This document shows, piece by piece, positions 1-9,464 of a stretch of DNA of 64,000 nt (the first letter of the stretch is position 1; every line of letters begins with the position of its first letter). Source of the DNA: Aliarcobacter butzleri (lineage in GTDB: Bacteria > Campylobacterota > Campylobacteria > Campylobacterales > Arcobacteraceae); NCBI RefSeq assembly GCF_900187115.1, contig NZ_LT906455.1, positions 62,001 through 126,000 of the forward strand, given 5' to 3'. The notes below the pieces were generated by a model. It was not told where the DNA came from. It saw nothing but the letters and a program-made list of their open reading frames with translations, and made no database searches. The translations under genes and the position numbers were made by a program.

Positions 1-53
1 TCAAACTTTGGCTCTTCTACTTTTGTTGTAGTTTTTTTTGTCTCTTTTTTCAT
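1..53 (-). CDS. N-terminus of an unidentified protein (partial)
   Basis: An ATG at 53 opens a frame that runs off the window edge. The 17 readable residues are Lys/Thr-rich (MKKETKKTTTKVEEPKF), so they look like a charged, disordered extension. The ATG overlaps the kpsF stop as ATGA, so the gene is probably translationally coupled to kpsF. In Campylobacter an rRNA pseudouridine synthase gene follows rsmA-rnj, so RluB with a basic tail is a possible identity. That is inference from remembered gene order, not from sequence. Confidence 0.55.
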   Translation of the reverse strand, partial: MKKETKKTTTKVEEPKF

Positions 54-1012
54 TTTATACCAGCTTCTATTAGGTCATGAATATGTAATAAACCAATTAG
101 TTTATTATTTTCATCTGTTACAATTAATAATTGTATTTTATAATTTTCAATGATTTGAAGTGCATCACTTGCAAGTAAATCTTTATTTTTTAAAGTTTTT
201 GGATTTAGCGTAGCGATATCTTCAACATTACAATTGATAGAAAAGTTTTCATTCATAAGGGCTCTTCTTAAATCTCCGTCACTTAAAACTCCAAATACCG
301 TTCTATTCTCATCAATTATAATTACATTTCCAAGTCGCCCTTCACTCATAACGATAATTGCATCTTTAAGTTTTGTTTCACGTGAAACTGTAGGAAGATT
401 ATCTTTTTTTAACAAATCATCAACTTTAACAAAAAGTTTTTTACCAAGACTTCCCCCTGGATGGAAAGATGCAAAATCCTCTTTTTTAAAATCTCTTTTT
501 TTCATAAGGCAAACTGCAAGAGCATCTCCCATTGCCATAGTTAGAGTTGTAGAAGAAGTTGGAGCAGTATCCAAAGGACATGCTTCTTTATCAACAGCAA
601 TATTTATAAAAACATCTGCATATTTTGCTAAAGTAGAGTTTTCACTTTTTGCCATAGCAATCAAAGGAATATTAAGTCTTTTTAAGTGTGGTAAGATTTG
701 GATTAACTCTTCACTCTCTCCACTGTATGAAATTCCAAGAACTATATCATCTTTTCCAATCATCCCTAAATCTCCATGCATAGCTTCCGTTGGATGAAGG
801 AAAAATGAGCTAGTTCCTGTACTTGCTAGTGTTGCAGCAATCTTTGCTCCAACAAGACCAGATTTACCAACACCAGTTACTATTAATTTACCTTTTGAAT
901 TTACAATTAAATCAATAGCTTTTTCTATATCAAAAGATATTTTATTTGCTGTTTTTTCTAACTCTTTTGCTTCAGTTAATAAAACATCTCTAACTATCTC
1001 TTTAAAATTCAT
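50..1012 (-). CDS. kpsF: Arabinose-5-phosphate isomerase, KpsF/KdsD family
   Basis: Interconverts ribulose-5-phosphate and arabinose-5-phosphate, the first step toward Kdo for lipopolysaccharide or capsule. The 320 residues match the family length: a SIS sugar-isomerase domain comes first (GVGKSGLVGAKIA near residue 46, then HPTEAMHGDLGMI and SYSGES), followed by two CBS domains in the last 120 residues. The ATG at 1012 has AAGGA eight bases upstream. It lies 12 bases after rnj and overlaps the next gene by ATGA, so it belongs to the rsmA-rnj operon. KpsF and KdsD paralogues cannot be told apart by sequence alone. Confidence 0.93.
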   Translation of the reverse strand: MNFKEIVRDVLLTEAKELEKTANKISFDIEKAIDLIVNSKGKLIVTGVGKSGLVGAKIAATLASTGTSSFFLHPTEAMHGDLGMIGKDDIVLGISYSGESEELIQILPHLKRLNIPLIAMAKSENSTLAKYADVFINIAVDKEACPLDTAPTSSTTLTMAMGDALAVCLMKKRDFKKEDFASFHPGGSLGKKLFVKVDDLLKKDNLPTVSRETKLKDAIIVMSEGRLGNVIIIDENRTVFGVLSDGDLRRALMNENFSINCNVEDIATLNPKTLKNKDLLASDALQIIENYKIQLLIVTDENNKLIGLLHIHDLIEAGIK

Positions 1013-1024
1013 ATATAGTCCTTA

Positions 1025-2947
1025 TTATTGTACAAATATAGTAGGAACAATCATCGGATATTTTTTATATTTTCTAGTACAATGTTTTCTTACAACTTTT
1101 CTTAATTCATCTTCTAAAATTCTATTATTTTTTAGAATACCAGGTTTAACATTTTCTAAGAAAACACCTAAAATATCTTCAATCTCTTTTACAAAATATT
1201 TATCTTGTTTATCAGAAACTAATCCAAATGATGAAACTTTTGGTTTTTGAGCTAATGTTCTATCATTTTCATTAATTTGAGCTACAATCATAACTATACC
1301 TTCTTTAGCCATAGTTTGTCTATCTAAAACTACATCATCAGAAATTCTATGATTTAATTGATTATCTATATAAACTTTTCCAGATTTAACTGTTTTTACT
1401 TTTTTAAGATATTTTGGAGTAACTTCGATTTGTTCACCATCACTCATAATATAAACATTTCTTTCTAATACACCACAATCAACTCCAGTTTGACCATGTT
1501 TTAAAGCATGATTATATTCACCATGAACTGGTAAAAAGAATTTTGGTTTAATAAGTCTTAGCATAAGTTTTTGTTCTTCTTGTCCTGCATGTCCTGAAAC
1601 GTGAATATCTGGGAAATCTTGATAAGCAACTTTTGCACCAGCTTTTAATAAGTGATTTATAATTTCAGAAACACTTGCTTCATTTCCTGGAATTGCTTTA
1701 GATGAAAGTATAATTTGATCTTCGGGTTTAATTTTAATATGTCTATGTTCATGAATTGCCATTCTATATAAAGCACTCATTGATTCACCTTGACTACCAG
1801 TTGTCACGATTAAAACTTCTTTATCATTATATTTATTTACTTCGTGAGCTTCTATAAATTGGTCTTTTGGAAATTTTATATAACCTAAATTCATAGCAAT
1901 TTCTAGGTTTTTCTCCATTGATCTTCCAATCACACAAATTTTTCTTCCATAAATTAGTGCTTTTTCAATAGCTTGTGCAACTCTGTGAATATTTGAAGAG
2001 AAAGTTGACATTACAACTCTACCTTTTGCACTAGAAAATATTTTATCAAAAGTTGGTCCAACAGTTTTTTCTGTTCTTGTAAAACCAGGTGAATGAGAGT
2101 TTGTTGAATCAGAAGTTAAAACTAAAACACCCTCTTCTCCATAATGAGCAAGTCTATGTAAATCTGTAGGAAATCCATCTATTGGAGTATGATCAATTTT
2201 AAAATCTCCTGTATGAATCATTGTTCCAGCTTCTGTTTTAATAGCAACTGCTGATGAATCAATAATTGAGTGAGTTATATGCATCCACTCTACTTCAAAA
2301 TCATTTCCTATTTTTATTGGAGTTCTTTTTGAAATTGCTCTAAAGTATCCTCTGTGTTCTCTCATTTTATGTTCATCAAATTTTGAACCAATCATTTCAA
2401 GAGGTAGTGATGTTCCATAAATAGGAAATTGCATCTCTTTAAATAAATATGGCATTGCACCAATATGATCTTCATGACCATGAGTAATAATAACTGCAAC
2501 AATTTTGTCTTTTATTTCTCTAATGTAAGTAAAATCAGGAATTAAAATATCAACTCCATGCATTTCACCATCTGGAAAACTCATACCAACATCTACAATG
2601 ATTGCCTCATTTTCAGTTTCAACAACCATCATATTTCCACCAATTTCATTTAATCCACCAAGAGGAGTGATTTTTAATTTGGCACTTGTATTTAGATTTA
2701 ATTTATAGTGAGGATTTAATCTATCTTTATGAATTTTTTCATTTATTAAATATGCTTTTTTAAGATCAGTTACCCAACCTTCACCGCTTTTTTGATTATT
2801 ATTTGAATTAGTAGAATTATCTCTTGGAACTTTTGGTTTTGGTTTTCTTTTTTTAAAAGGAGGTTTTTTTGTAGTTTCCTCTTCTACATTTGAACTATTT
2901 TCATTTTTTATAACAACTGTGAATTCTTCTTTATTTATTTCTTCCAT
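1025..2947 (-). CDS. rnj: Ribonuclease J
   Basis: A metallo-beta-lactamase/beta-CASP nuclease with endonuclease and 5'-to-3' exonuclease activity in mRNA decay and rRNA processing; in Campylobacterota it takes much of the role of RNase E. At 640 residues it carries a Lys/Pro-rich, probably disordered extension of about 85 residues (PPFKKRKPKPKVP) before the catalytic core, as in Helicobacter RNase J. The metal-binding HGHEDHIG motif lies near residue 155, with later HTGDFK and HVSGHAGQEE motifs. The start overlaps the end of rsmA by 17 bases; an AAAGG inside rsmA serves as its ribosome-binding site. Confidence 0.95.
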   Translation of the reverse strand: MEEINKEEFTVVIKNENSSNVEEETTKKPPFKKRKPKPKVPRDNSTNSNNNQKSGEGWVTDLKKAYLINEKIHKDRLNPHYKLNLNTSAKLKITPLGGLNEIGGNMMVVETENEAIIVDVGMSFPDGEMHGVDILIPDFTYIREIKDKIVAVIITHGHEDHIGAMPYLFKEMQFPIYGTSLPLEMIGSKFDEHKMREHRGYFRAISKRTPIKIGNDFEVEWMHITHSIIDSSAVAIKTEAGTMIHTGDFKIDHTPIDGFPTDLHRLAHYGEEGVLVLTSDSTNSHSPGFTRTEKTVGPTFDKIFSSAKGRVVMSTFSSNIHRVAQAIEKALIYGRKICVIGRSMEKNLEIAMNLGYIKFPKDQFIEAHEVNKYNDKEVLIVTTGSQGESMSALYRMAIHEHRHIKIKPEDQIILSSKAIPGNEASVSEIINHLLKAGAKVAYQDFPDIHVSGHAGQEEQKLMLRLIKPKFFLPVHGEYNHALKHGQTGVDCGVLERNVYIMSDGEQIEVTPKYLKKVKTVKSGKVYIDNQLNHRISDDVVLDRQTMAKEGIVMIVAQINENDRTLAQKPKVSSFGLVSDKQDKYFVKEIEDILGVFLENVKPGILKNNRILEDELRKVVRKHCTRKYKKYPMIVPTIFVQ

Positions 2948-3728
2948 TTTTTACCTTTGTATACATTTGGCTATACAAAGACGAACTTACTTCATGAGGT
3001 CTAACATTATCATTAATATTTAGCTCTTTATAAATTTCAAAAATGATATTTTTATCAAAAATTGTTGTAAGATTTTTAGACAATTTCTTCCTTGGCTGAA
3101 TAAAACAGGCCTTTAAAAATTTGTTAAAATCTTTATCAAGACTTTTTGACATATCTTTTTTTATATAAAGAATTGAAGAAGTAACTTTTGGAGGTGGGTC
3201 AAATGCTTCAGCAGGAACATCGAAAAGTATTTTTGAATTAATAGAAATTAATTCAGTTATTATACCTAAAGATGAATACTCTTTATCATTTGTTTTTGCA
3301 GTAAATTTTTCTGCTACCTCTTTTTGAACCATAACAATAATATGTTCACATAGCTCGTCTTCAAACGCTCTTAATATAATATTTGTTGCAATATAATATG
3401 GTAAATTTGCTATTAAGTCATATTTACCATCATGTAGGTTTTTTAGCTTATCCCAAGCCTCTAAAACATCAGTGTGGATCAGTTTTAGATTACCTTTTTC
3501 AATTTCTATTGCAAATTTAGACTTTAAGATACCGATTAAATCAGTATCAACTTCATAAGCAGTTAAATCTTTGTACTTGACTAAATTTTTGGTCAAATCA
3601 CCTAATCCAGGCCCAATTTCAACTATATGATTATTATTGTTGGGCATCGATTGGATGATTTTATCCAAAATAGTCGAATCTTTTAAAAAGTTTTGTCCGT
3701 ATTGTTTTTTTGCTTTAACTTTTTCCAT
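2931..3728 (-). CDS. rsmA: 16S rRNA adenine dimethyltransferase RsmA (KsgA)
   Basis: Dimethylates the two adjacent adenines in the 3'-terminal helix of 16S rRNA, using S-adenosylmethionine, late in 30S assembly. The sequence shows the N-terminal QNFLKD motif, the SAM-binding [11 protein letters not shown] motif and the catalytic ANLPYYIAT (NLPY) motif; 265 residues is normal. It leads the minus-strand operon rsmA-rnj-kpsF and diverges from hisF. No Shine-Dalgarno sequence is visible before the ATG at 3728. Confidence 0.95.
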   Translation of the reverse strand: MEKVKAKKQYGQNFLKDSTILDKIIQSMPNNNNHIVEIGPGLGDLTKNLVKYKDLTAYEVDTDLIGILKSKFAIEIEKGNLKLIHTDVLEAWDKLKNLHDGKYDLIANLPYYIATNIILRAFEDELCEHIIVMVQKEVAEKFTAKTNDKEYSSLGIITELISINSKILFDVPAEAFDPPPKVTSSILYIKKDMSKSLDKDFNKFLKACFIQPRKKLSKNLTTIFDKNIIFEIYKELNINDNVRPHEVSSSLYSQMYTKVKNGRNK

Positions 3729-3804
3729 AATTGCGACGAGTATATCTGTTTTTAACTTACAATTAGATAAGATAATTTTCAGTTGTTACCAAAGGATTTT
3801 TATT

Positions 3805-4566
3805 TTGAGTAGTTTTGCAAAAAGAATTATTCCATGTTTGGATGTAGATAATGGAAGAGTTGTTAAAGGTGTTAATTTTGTTGGACTTAGAGATGCAGGA
3901 GACCCTGTTGAAGTTGCCAAAAGATATAACTCAGAAGGTGCAGATGAGATAACTTTTTTAGATATTACTGCAAGCCATGAAAATAGAGGAACTATAGTTG
4001 ATATTGTAAAAAAAGTTGCTCAAGAAGTATTTATTCCTTTAACTGTTGGAGGGGGAATAAGAAAACTTGAAGATATATACTCTTTACTAAATGTTGGTTG
4101 TGACAAAGTTTCAATTAACTCTTCAGCTGTTACAAATCCAAACTTAATAAATGAGAGTTCAAAAAGATTTGGTAGCCAATGTATAGTTGTTGCAATTGAT
4201 GTAAAAAGAGTCGCTGATGGTTCTTACCACGTTTTTGTGAAAGGTGGAAGAGAAGATACTGGACTTGATGCGTTATCTTGGGCAAAAGAAGTATATGATA
4301 GAGGGGCAGGTGAAATCCTTTTAACTTCTATGGATACCGATGGAGCTAAAACAGGTTTTGAATTAAATATAACTAGACAAGTTTCAAATTTAGTAGATAT
4401 TCCAGTTATTGCAAGTGGTGGAGCAGGATCTATGGAACATATAAAAGAGGCTTTTGAAAATGGTGCAAGTGCAGCATTAGCTGCATCAATTTTCCACTTT
4501 AAAGAGATTGATATTATGGATTTAAAAAAATATTTAAGAGCAAATAATATACCCGTAAGGATTTAA
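3805..4566 (+). CDS. hisF: Imidazole glycerol phosphate synthase subunit HisF
   Basis: The cyclase subunit that joins PRFAR and HisH-derived ammonia to give imidazole glycerol phosphate and AICAR in histidine synthesis. The (beta/alpha)8 barrel shows [16 protein letters not shown] with the catalytic Asp, a second catalytic Asp in AIDVKR, and phosphate-binding GGGIR and IASGGAG loops. The open frame extends upstream to 3637, but I chose the TTG at 3805: AAAGGA lies eight bases before it, the product becomes 253 residues (the family length), and homology starts at [14 protein letters not shown]. The upstream stretch lies inside the divergent rsmA gene. Confidence 0.95.
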   Translation: MSSFAKRIIPCLDVDNGRVVKGVNFVGLRDAGDPVEVAKRYNSEGADEITFLDITASHENRGTIVDIVKKVAQEVFIPLTVGGGIRKLEDIYSLLNVGCDKVSINSSAVTNPNLINESSKRFGSQCIVVAIDVKRVADGSYHVFVKGGREDTGLDALSWAKEVYDRGAGEILLTSMDTDGAKTGFELNITRQVSNLVDIPVIASGGAGSMEHIKEAFENGASAALAASIFHFKEIDIMDLKKYLRANNIPVRI

Positions 4567-4567
4567 A

Positions 4568-5251
4568 ATGAAGAAATTAATTTTTAATATGATGTTATTA
4601 CCAATTTTAGGATTTTCTTATGAATTGGATTTTAATAAAAGTTTTTCAAAAATTGTTAATCCAGATTTATTAAGTACAAATATAACAATTAGTGTTGAGA
4701 AAAAAGAAGAAAATAAAGTAAATAGTGAAATAGAAAAATTTAATAATTTTATAAAAGATACTAAAAGTGTAACTATAAAAAATGGAAATTATACTTTAAG
4801 CCCAAAATATGAATATAAAGATAATAAAACAGAGTTTAAAGGTTATGTTGGAGATTTAAGATATACAGCACAATCAAAAGATGCAAAAAATATAAATAAA
4901 TTTATAAATGATTTACTTGCTTTAAAAGATCAAATAAAATCAGCAGATATAAAACTTGATATTTCAAATATTTCATGGGAAGTAAGTCAAAGTTTACAAA
5001 ATAAAAATTCTGACGAATTAAGACTTGAGGCTATAAATTGGATAGAAGATTACTCAAATAGTTTATCTTCAAAATTATCAAAAAGATGTGAAGTAAAAAA
5101 TATAAACATAGATGATAATGGTTCAAATATTGTATATGCAAGAAGTAGTAAAATGGCATTGTCATCATCTTTTGAAATGAGTGATGTTGTTCCAGTTAGT
5201 AGTGAACAAAATATTACTATAAATCCAAGATTTTTATTGGAGTGTAGATGA
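4568..5251 (+). CDS. Periplasmic SIMPL-domain (DUF541) protein
   Basis: The product of 227 residues begins with a short secretion signal (MKKLIFNMMLLPILGFS). The rest follows the SIMPL/DUF541 pattern: a beta strand after the signal (NITISVEKK), the NYTLSPKYEY segment, a GYVGDLRY segment, a stretch of paired helices with alternating Ala/Leu, and a final strand ending NITINPRFLLEC. Its function is not established for the family; members are exported or outer-membrane-associated. It starts one base after hisF and overlaps the next gene by ATGA, so it is co-transcribed. The family assignment rests on pattern recognition only. Confidence 0.6.
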   Translation: MKKLIFNMMLLPILGFSYELDFNKSFSKIVNPDLLSTNITISVEKKEENKVNSEIEKFNNFIKDTKSVTIKNGNYTLSPKYEYKDNKTEFKGYVGDLRYTAQSKDAKNINKFINDLLALKDQIKSADIKLDISNISWEVSQSLQNKNSDELRLEAINWIEDYSNSLSSKLSKRCEVKNINIDDNGSNIVYARSSKMALSSSFEMSDVVPVSSEQNITINPRFLLECR

Positions 5252-5784
5252 TAATATGTGCAGGGAGAAATGAAACTTTTCCTTTTGCACAAACTATTGG
5301 CGTAGGATTAATAGAGTCTGCAATAAATCTTACAAGATTATGTTTGTTTGATAAACCAGAATATCTACTTTTTATTGGAAGTGCTGGAAGCTATGGTGAA
5401 CACAAGATTTTTGATATTATTGAATCAAAAAGAGCTTCAAACATTGAGCTTGGATTTTTAACTGGGAGTGCTTATACTCCACTTGATAATGTACTTGAAT
5501 CTGAAAACAAATTTGCAAGAAATGATACAATAGTAAATTCATCAAACTATATTTCAACAAATGAAAAACTTTGTAAAGAGTTTTTGGATTATGGTGTTGG
5601 AATTGAAAATATGGAATTTTTTTCAGTTTTAAGTGTAGCAAAAGAGTTTGAAATTCCAGTTGCTGGAATTTTTATAGTAACAAATTATACAAATGAAAAT
5701 GCACATAAAGATTTTATAAAAAATCATAAAGAAGCGATGGAAAAATTAACAAATTATTTAATAGAAAAAAATATTATAAAATAG
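5248..5784 (+). CDS. Purine nucleoside phosphorylase-like protein
   Basis: A short (178-residue) protein resembling the PNP/MTAN superfamily of nucleoside phosphorylases and hydrolases. It has the glycine-rich strand-loop LLFIGSAGSYG, a GIENMEFFSVL segment matching the substrate-binding ENME motif of the fold, and a terminal helix. Full-length members have 230-260 residues, so this is a compact version and its substrate cannot be read from sequence. It overlaps the SIMPL gene by four bases and lies 10 bases before rlmN, matching a small gene next to rlmN in Campylobacter. Confidence 0.6.
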   Translation: MIICAGRNETFPFAQTIGVGLIESAINLTRLCLFDKPEYLLFIGSAGSYGEHKIFDIIESKRASNIELGFLTGSAYTPLDNVLESENKFARNDTIVNSSNYISTNEKLCKEFLDYGVGIENMEFFSVLSVAKEFEIPVAGIFIVTNYTNENAHKDFIKNHKEAMEKLTNYLIEKNIIK

Positions 5785-5794
5785 AAAGAATAAA

Positions 5795-6877
5795 ATGGCA
5801 AAAGAAGCTTTACCATCTATATATGATTACACATTAGATGAATTAAAAGAGATTTTAAAACCATCATTTAGAGCAAAGCAAGTTTATAATTGGCTTTATA
5901 AAAAATATGCAAGTTCTTATGATGAAATGAAAAATTTACCAAAAGAGTTGGTAGAAGATTTAAAAGAAAACTATCCAATTGATATTATGCAAATTGTAAA
6001 AAAAGAACAAAGCCGTGATGGAAGTATAAAATATCTTTTTAAATTAAGAGATAATCATACTGTTGAAGCTGTACTTCTTTTAATGAAAGATAAAAAAATA
6101 GATGAAGATGGACAAATAGTAAGAAGTGAAAAATACACTGTTTGTATCTCTTCGCAAGTTGGCTGTAAAGTTGGCTGTAGTTTTTGTTTAACTGCAAAAG
6201 GTGGATTTGTAAGAAATCTTACAGTTGGAGAATATATTGCACAAATTGTAAATATAAAAAGAGATAATGATATAGCTGAAAACAAAGCTTTAAATATCGT
6301 TTATATGGGAATGGGTGAACCTCTTGATAACTTTGATAACTTTACTAAAGCTGTTGAAATTTTTTCAGAACTTGATGGTTTGGCAATAAGTAGAAGAAGA
6401 CAAACTGTTTCAACTTCAGGAATTGCAACAAAAATAAAAAAATTAGGTGAAAAAGATTTACAAATTCAACTTGCTATTTCACTTCATGCGGTTGATGATG
6501 AACTTAGAAGCGAATTAATTCCTATGAATAAAGCTTATAATATTGCTTCAATTATTCAAGCAGTTAAGGCTTTTCCTGTTGATACAAGAAAAAAAGTTAT
6601 GTTTGAATACTTGGTTATAAAAGATAAAAATGACTCGATTGAAGCTGCAAAAAAGCTTGTTAGTTTATTAAATGGAATTCAAGCAAAAGTAAATTTAATT
6701 TATTTTAATCCATATCCAGGAACTTCATATCAGCGCCCACAAGAAAAAGATATGCTAAAATTCAAAGATTTTTTAAACCAAAAAGGTGTAATTTGTACAA
6801 TTAGAGAATCAAAAGGTCTTGATATATCTGCAGCTTGTGGACAATTAAAAGAAAAGGAAGCAAATGGGAATTCTTGA
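5795..6877 (+). CDS. rlmN: Dual-specificity 23S rRNA/tRNA A2503/A37 methyltransferase RlmN
   Basis: A radical-SAM enzyme that makes 2-methyladenosine at 23S rRNA A2503 and at tRNA position 37. The CxxxCxxC iron-sulfur motif reads CKVGCSFC. A nearby YTVCIS and the C-terminal SAACGQL supply the conserved cysteines, one of which forms the methyl-transfer intermediate. MGMGEPLDNF is also characteristic. The length of 360 residues is typical. The 3' end overlaps the small ORF at 6864. Confidence 0.96.
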   Translation: MAKEALPSIYDYTLDELKEILKPSFRAKQVYNWLYKKYASSYDEMKNLPKELVEDLKENYPIDIMQIVKKEQSRDGSIKYLFKLRDNHTVEAVLLLMKDKKIDEDGQIVRSEKYTVCISSQVGCKVGCSFCLTAKGGFVRNLTVGEYIAQIVNIKRDNDIAENKALNIVYMGMGEPLDNFDNFTKAVEIFSELDGLAISRRRQTVSTSGIATKIKKLGEKDLQIQLAISLHAVDDELRSELIPMNKAYNIASIIQAVKAFPVDTRKKVMFEYLVIKDKNDSIEAAKKLVSLLNGIQAKVNLIYFNPYPGTSYQRPQEKDMLKFKDFLNQKGVICTIRESKGLDISAACGQLKEKEANGNS

Positions 6878-6962
6878 AATTTCATTATTAGTATTTATTG
6901 TAATAGTTGTAGTTGTTACAGGCATAGGTTTTTATATACAAAATAAAAAAGAGGAGAAATAA
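6864..6962 (+). CDS. Small single-pass membrane protein, 32 residues
   Basis: A short open frame fills the rlmN-gltX gap exactly. Its ATG overlaps the rlmN 3' end with AAGGAAG (6855-6861) at suitable spacing, and its stop lies three bases before the gltX ATG. It encodes a hydrophobic segment of about 22 residues (rich in Val, Ile and Leu) followed by a charged tail, NKKEEK, which predicts a one-helix inner-membrane peptide with the basic end inside. I do not recognise a family. The stop-to-start packing and own ribosome-binding site favour a real gene. Confidence 0.55.
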   Translation: MGILEISLLVFIVIVVVVTGIGFYIQNKKEEK

Positions 6963-6965
6963 TTA

Positions 6966-8375
6966 ATGGCTATTACAAGATTTGCGCCAAGTCCTACAGG
7001 ATACTTACATATTGGTGGATTAAGAACTTCATTATATAGTTATTTATGGGCTAGAAAAACAGGTGGAGAATTTAGATTAAGAATCGAAGATACGGATTTA
7101 GCTAGAAATAGTGAAGAAGCTATGAAAGCTATTATAGATGCTTTTGATTGGGTTGGACTTAATTATGATGGAGAAGTATTTTATCAATCAAAAAGAACAG
7201 ATATTTATAAACAATATATTGATAAGTTATTAGAAAGTGGAAATGCTTATAAATGTTATATGAGTAAAGAAGAACTTGATGCTTTAAGAGCAGCTCAAGA
7301 AGCAGCAAAACAAACACCAAGATATGATGGAACTTGGAGACCAGAACCTGGAAAAGAGTTACCTCCAGTTCCAGCTGGAGTTGAACCTGTAATTAGAATA
7401 AAAGCTCCAACAACTGGAACTATCGAGTTTGATGATGGTGTAAAAGGACATATGAAATTCGATGCTAATCAAGTTGATGATTATGTAATTGCAAGATCAA
7501 ATGGAATGCCTACATACAACTTTGTTGTTGCTATTGATGATGCTTTAATGGGGATGACAGATGTAATTAGAGGTGATGACCACTTATCTAATACTCCAAA
7601 ACAAATAGTTGTTTATAATGCTTTAGGTTTTAAAGTTCCAAAATTCTATCATGTACCAATGATAAATAATCCAGAAGGTAAAAAACTATCAAAAAGAGAT
7701 GGTGCTATGGATGTTATGGATTATAAAAGACTTGGATATTTACCTGAAGCTTTATTAAACTTTTTAGTAAGACTTGGTTGGTCAAATGGTGATCAAGAAA
7801 TTTTTTCTATGAAAGAGATGTTAGAACTATTTGATCCATCAAATATAAATAAATCAGCATCTTCTTATAATGGAGAAAAACTTTTATGGCTAAATAGTGA
7901 ATATATAAAAGCTGTATCAAATGAAAGATTAATTGAAGAATTGAAATTTTTTGATTTAGATTTATCAAATTACCCTAAGAAAAATGAGATTTTAGATTTA
8001 GCAAAACAAAGAGCTCAAACTTTAGTTGAATTAAAAAAATCAATAACAGATATTATTGATATTCCAACTTCTTATGAAGAATCTGGAGTTAAAAAGTTTA
8101 TAAAAGAAGATACAAAAGAACTTTTAGAAAAATATTTATTATTATTAGAATCAAATAAAAATTCTTTAGATAGTGTTGAAAAAATAGAAGAATTTACAAA
8201 ACCTTTTATAAATGACAATGGTTTAAAATTCCCACAATTGTTCCAACCTATAAGAATTGCATTAACTGGAGGAACACAAGCTCCATCAGTTTATGACATC
8301 ATTTTTATACTTGGATATGATGAAATTTTCAAAAGAATAAATGAGGCTTTAAAAAGAAATTTTCAAAATACTTGA
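6966..8375 (+). CDS. gltX: Glutamyl-tRNA synthetase
   Basis: Class I aminoacyl-tRNA synthetase that charges tRNA with glutamate. The HIGH-type motif reads SPTGYLHIGG near residue 8, and the KMSKS-type loop reads KLSKRDGA. The 469 residues are normal. Campylobacterota usually carry two GltX enzymes, one charging tRNA-Glu and the other mischarging tRNA-Gln for later amidation; I cannot tell from this sequence which one this is. Start chosen at 6966, with a GAGGAG element ahead inside the small ORF. Confidence 0.95.
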   Translation: MAITRFAPSPTGYLHIGGLRTSLYSYLWARKTGGEFRLRIEDTDLARNSEEAMKAIIDAFDWVGLNYDGEVFYQSKRTDIYKQYIDKLLESGNAYKCYMSKEELDALRAAQEAAKQTPRYDGTWRPEPGKELPPVPAGVEPVIRIKAPTTGTIEFDDGVKGHMKFDANQVDDYVIARSNGMPTYNFVVAIDDALMGMTDVIRGDDHLSNTPKQIVVYNALGFKVPKFYHVPMINNPEGKKLSKRDGAMDVMDYKRLGYLPEALLNFLVRLGWSNGDQEIFSMKEMLELFDPSNINKSASSYNGEKLLWLNSEYIKAVSNERLIEELKFFDLDLSNYPKKNEILDLAKQRAQTLVELKKSITDIIDIPTSYEESGVKKFIKEDTKELLEKYLLLLESNKNSLDSVEKIEEFTKPFINDNGLKFPQLFQPIRIALTGGTQAPSVYDIIFILGYDEIFKRINEALKRNFQNT

Positions 8376-8428
8376 TTATTTGTAAATAATCAGGCATAAT
8401 GTTCAAACTTTTAAAAAGGACAATAGAA

Positions 8429-8695
8429 ATGAACATTTACGTAGGAAATTTATCATACAGAATGAATGATAAAGAGTTAGAAACTGTTTTCGCTAAATTT
8501 GGTGAAGTAAAAAGTGCAAAAGTTATCATGGATAAAGAGACAGGAAGATCAAAAGGTTTTGCTTTCGTTGAAATGGCAGATGCAAAAGCTGGTAAAGATG
8601 CTATCGAAGCTTTAAATGGTAATGATTGTGAAGGAAGAACGTTAAGAGTTAACGAAGCTAAACCAAGAGAAGAAAGACCAAGAAGACAATTCTAA
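8429..8695 (+). CDS. RNA-binding protein with a single RRM domain
   Basis: An 88-residue protein that is almost entirely one RNA-recognition motif: RNP2 is IYVGNL at residues 3-8 and RNP1 is KGFAFVEM near residue 43. A short Arg/Glu-rich tail ends the chain. Such proteins resemble cyanobacterial cold-inducible RNA-binding proteins and probably bind single-stranded RNA. A longer frame begins at 8399, but the ATG at 8429 sits nine bases after AAAAAGGA and begins directly with the RRM, so I use it. Confidence 0.9.
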   Translation: MNIYVGNLSYRMNDKELETVFAKFGEVKSAKVIMDKETGRSKGFAFVEMADAKAGKDAIEALNGNDCEGRTLRVNEAKPREERPRRQF

Positions 8696-8704
8696 GAAGT
8701 TTTT

Positions 8705-8722
8705 GTAGTGCTTTTGCACTAC
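8705..8722 (+). terminator. Inverted repeat after the RRM gene, possible terminator
   Basis: A perfect 7-bp stem GTAGTGC/GCACTAC closes a TTTT loop ten bases after the stop codon. The bases that follow (ATACTTTA) are only weakly T-rich, so efficiency as an intrinsic terminator is uncertain. Confidence 0.4.
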
Positions 8723-8804
8723 ATACTTTAAATAAACTCCCTCGCGCAATTTTTTAATACCAAGCAAAATTTTTTATAGTACAATTTCAAATTGAGGAAT
8801 TTGT

Positions 8805-9464
8805 ATGAAGATTTTATTACTCGAAGATGATTTGATTTTAAATGAGATAATCGAAGAATATTTGATTTCACAAGAACATGAAGTTATTACTGCTTTTAGT
8901 GGTAATGAAGCCCAAGACTATTTATATTCGCAAACTTTTGATTTATTAATTTTAGACGTAAATGTTCCTTTTGTAAGCGGTTTTGAATTACTAAAAGAGT
9001 TGCGAACTCAAAATATTAAAACACCAACTATTTTTATAACTTCTTTGAATATGGTCGAAGATATGCAAAAAGGGTTTGATAGTGGTTGTGATGACTATTT
9101 AAAAAAACCTTTTGAATTAAAAGAGTTAGACTTACGAATAAATAATATAAAAAGACTTTTCAATATAACCCCTAAAGAGTTAATAAATATATCAAAAGAT
9201 GCTTTTTTAGATATTCAAAATTTATTAATAATAAAAAACAATCAAAAAATTCATTTAGCAAAAAAAGAGTGTGAAGTTTTGCAGTATTTGATAAATTCTT
9301 CAAAAACTGTAAGCATAGAAGAGTTAAGTTTAAATCTTTGGGCTTATGAAGATAATCCAAATGATTCCACTATTAGAACATATATAAAGAATTTACGAAA
9401 GATTTTAGGTGAAAAAAAGATAATAAATATAAGAGGAGTTGGTTATAGATTTAACAAAGAGTGA
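8805..9464 (+). CDS. OmpR-family response regulator next to the copper efflux operon
   Basis: DNA-binding regulator of 219 residues. The receiver domain has the acidic pair LLEDD at the N-terminus, the phosphoacceptor Asp in LLILDVNVP near residue 51 and the KKPF lysine. The winged-helix domain ends with RTYIKNLRKILG and RGVGYRF. The gene overlaps its histidine kinase by 26 bases and lies directly upstream of the Cus-type efflux genes, so control of that operon by metal stress is the likely role (inference). See the 11-bp repeats at 10590. A GAGG element precedes the ATG. Confidence 0.9.
   Translation: MKILLLEDDLILNEIIEEYLISQEHEVITAFSGNEAQDYLYSQTFDLLILDVNVPFVSGFELLKELRTQNIKTPTIFITSLNMVEDMQKGFDSGCDDYLKKPFELKELDLRINNIKRLFNITPKELINISKDAFLDIQNLLIIKNNQKIHLAKKECEVLQYLINSSKTVSIEELSLNLWAYEDNPNDSTIRTYIKNLRKILGEKKIINIRGVGYRFNKE

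Noticed and set aside
3637-3804. N-terminal extension of hisF in the open frame
   Set aside because: It lies inside rsmA on the other strand, has no ribosome-binding site, and the TTG at 3805 gives the family start and length.
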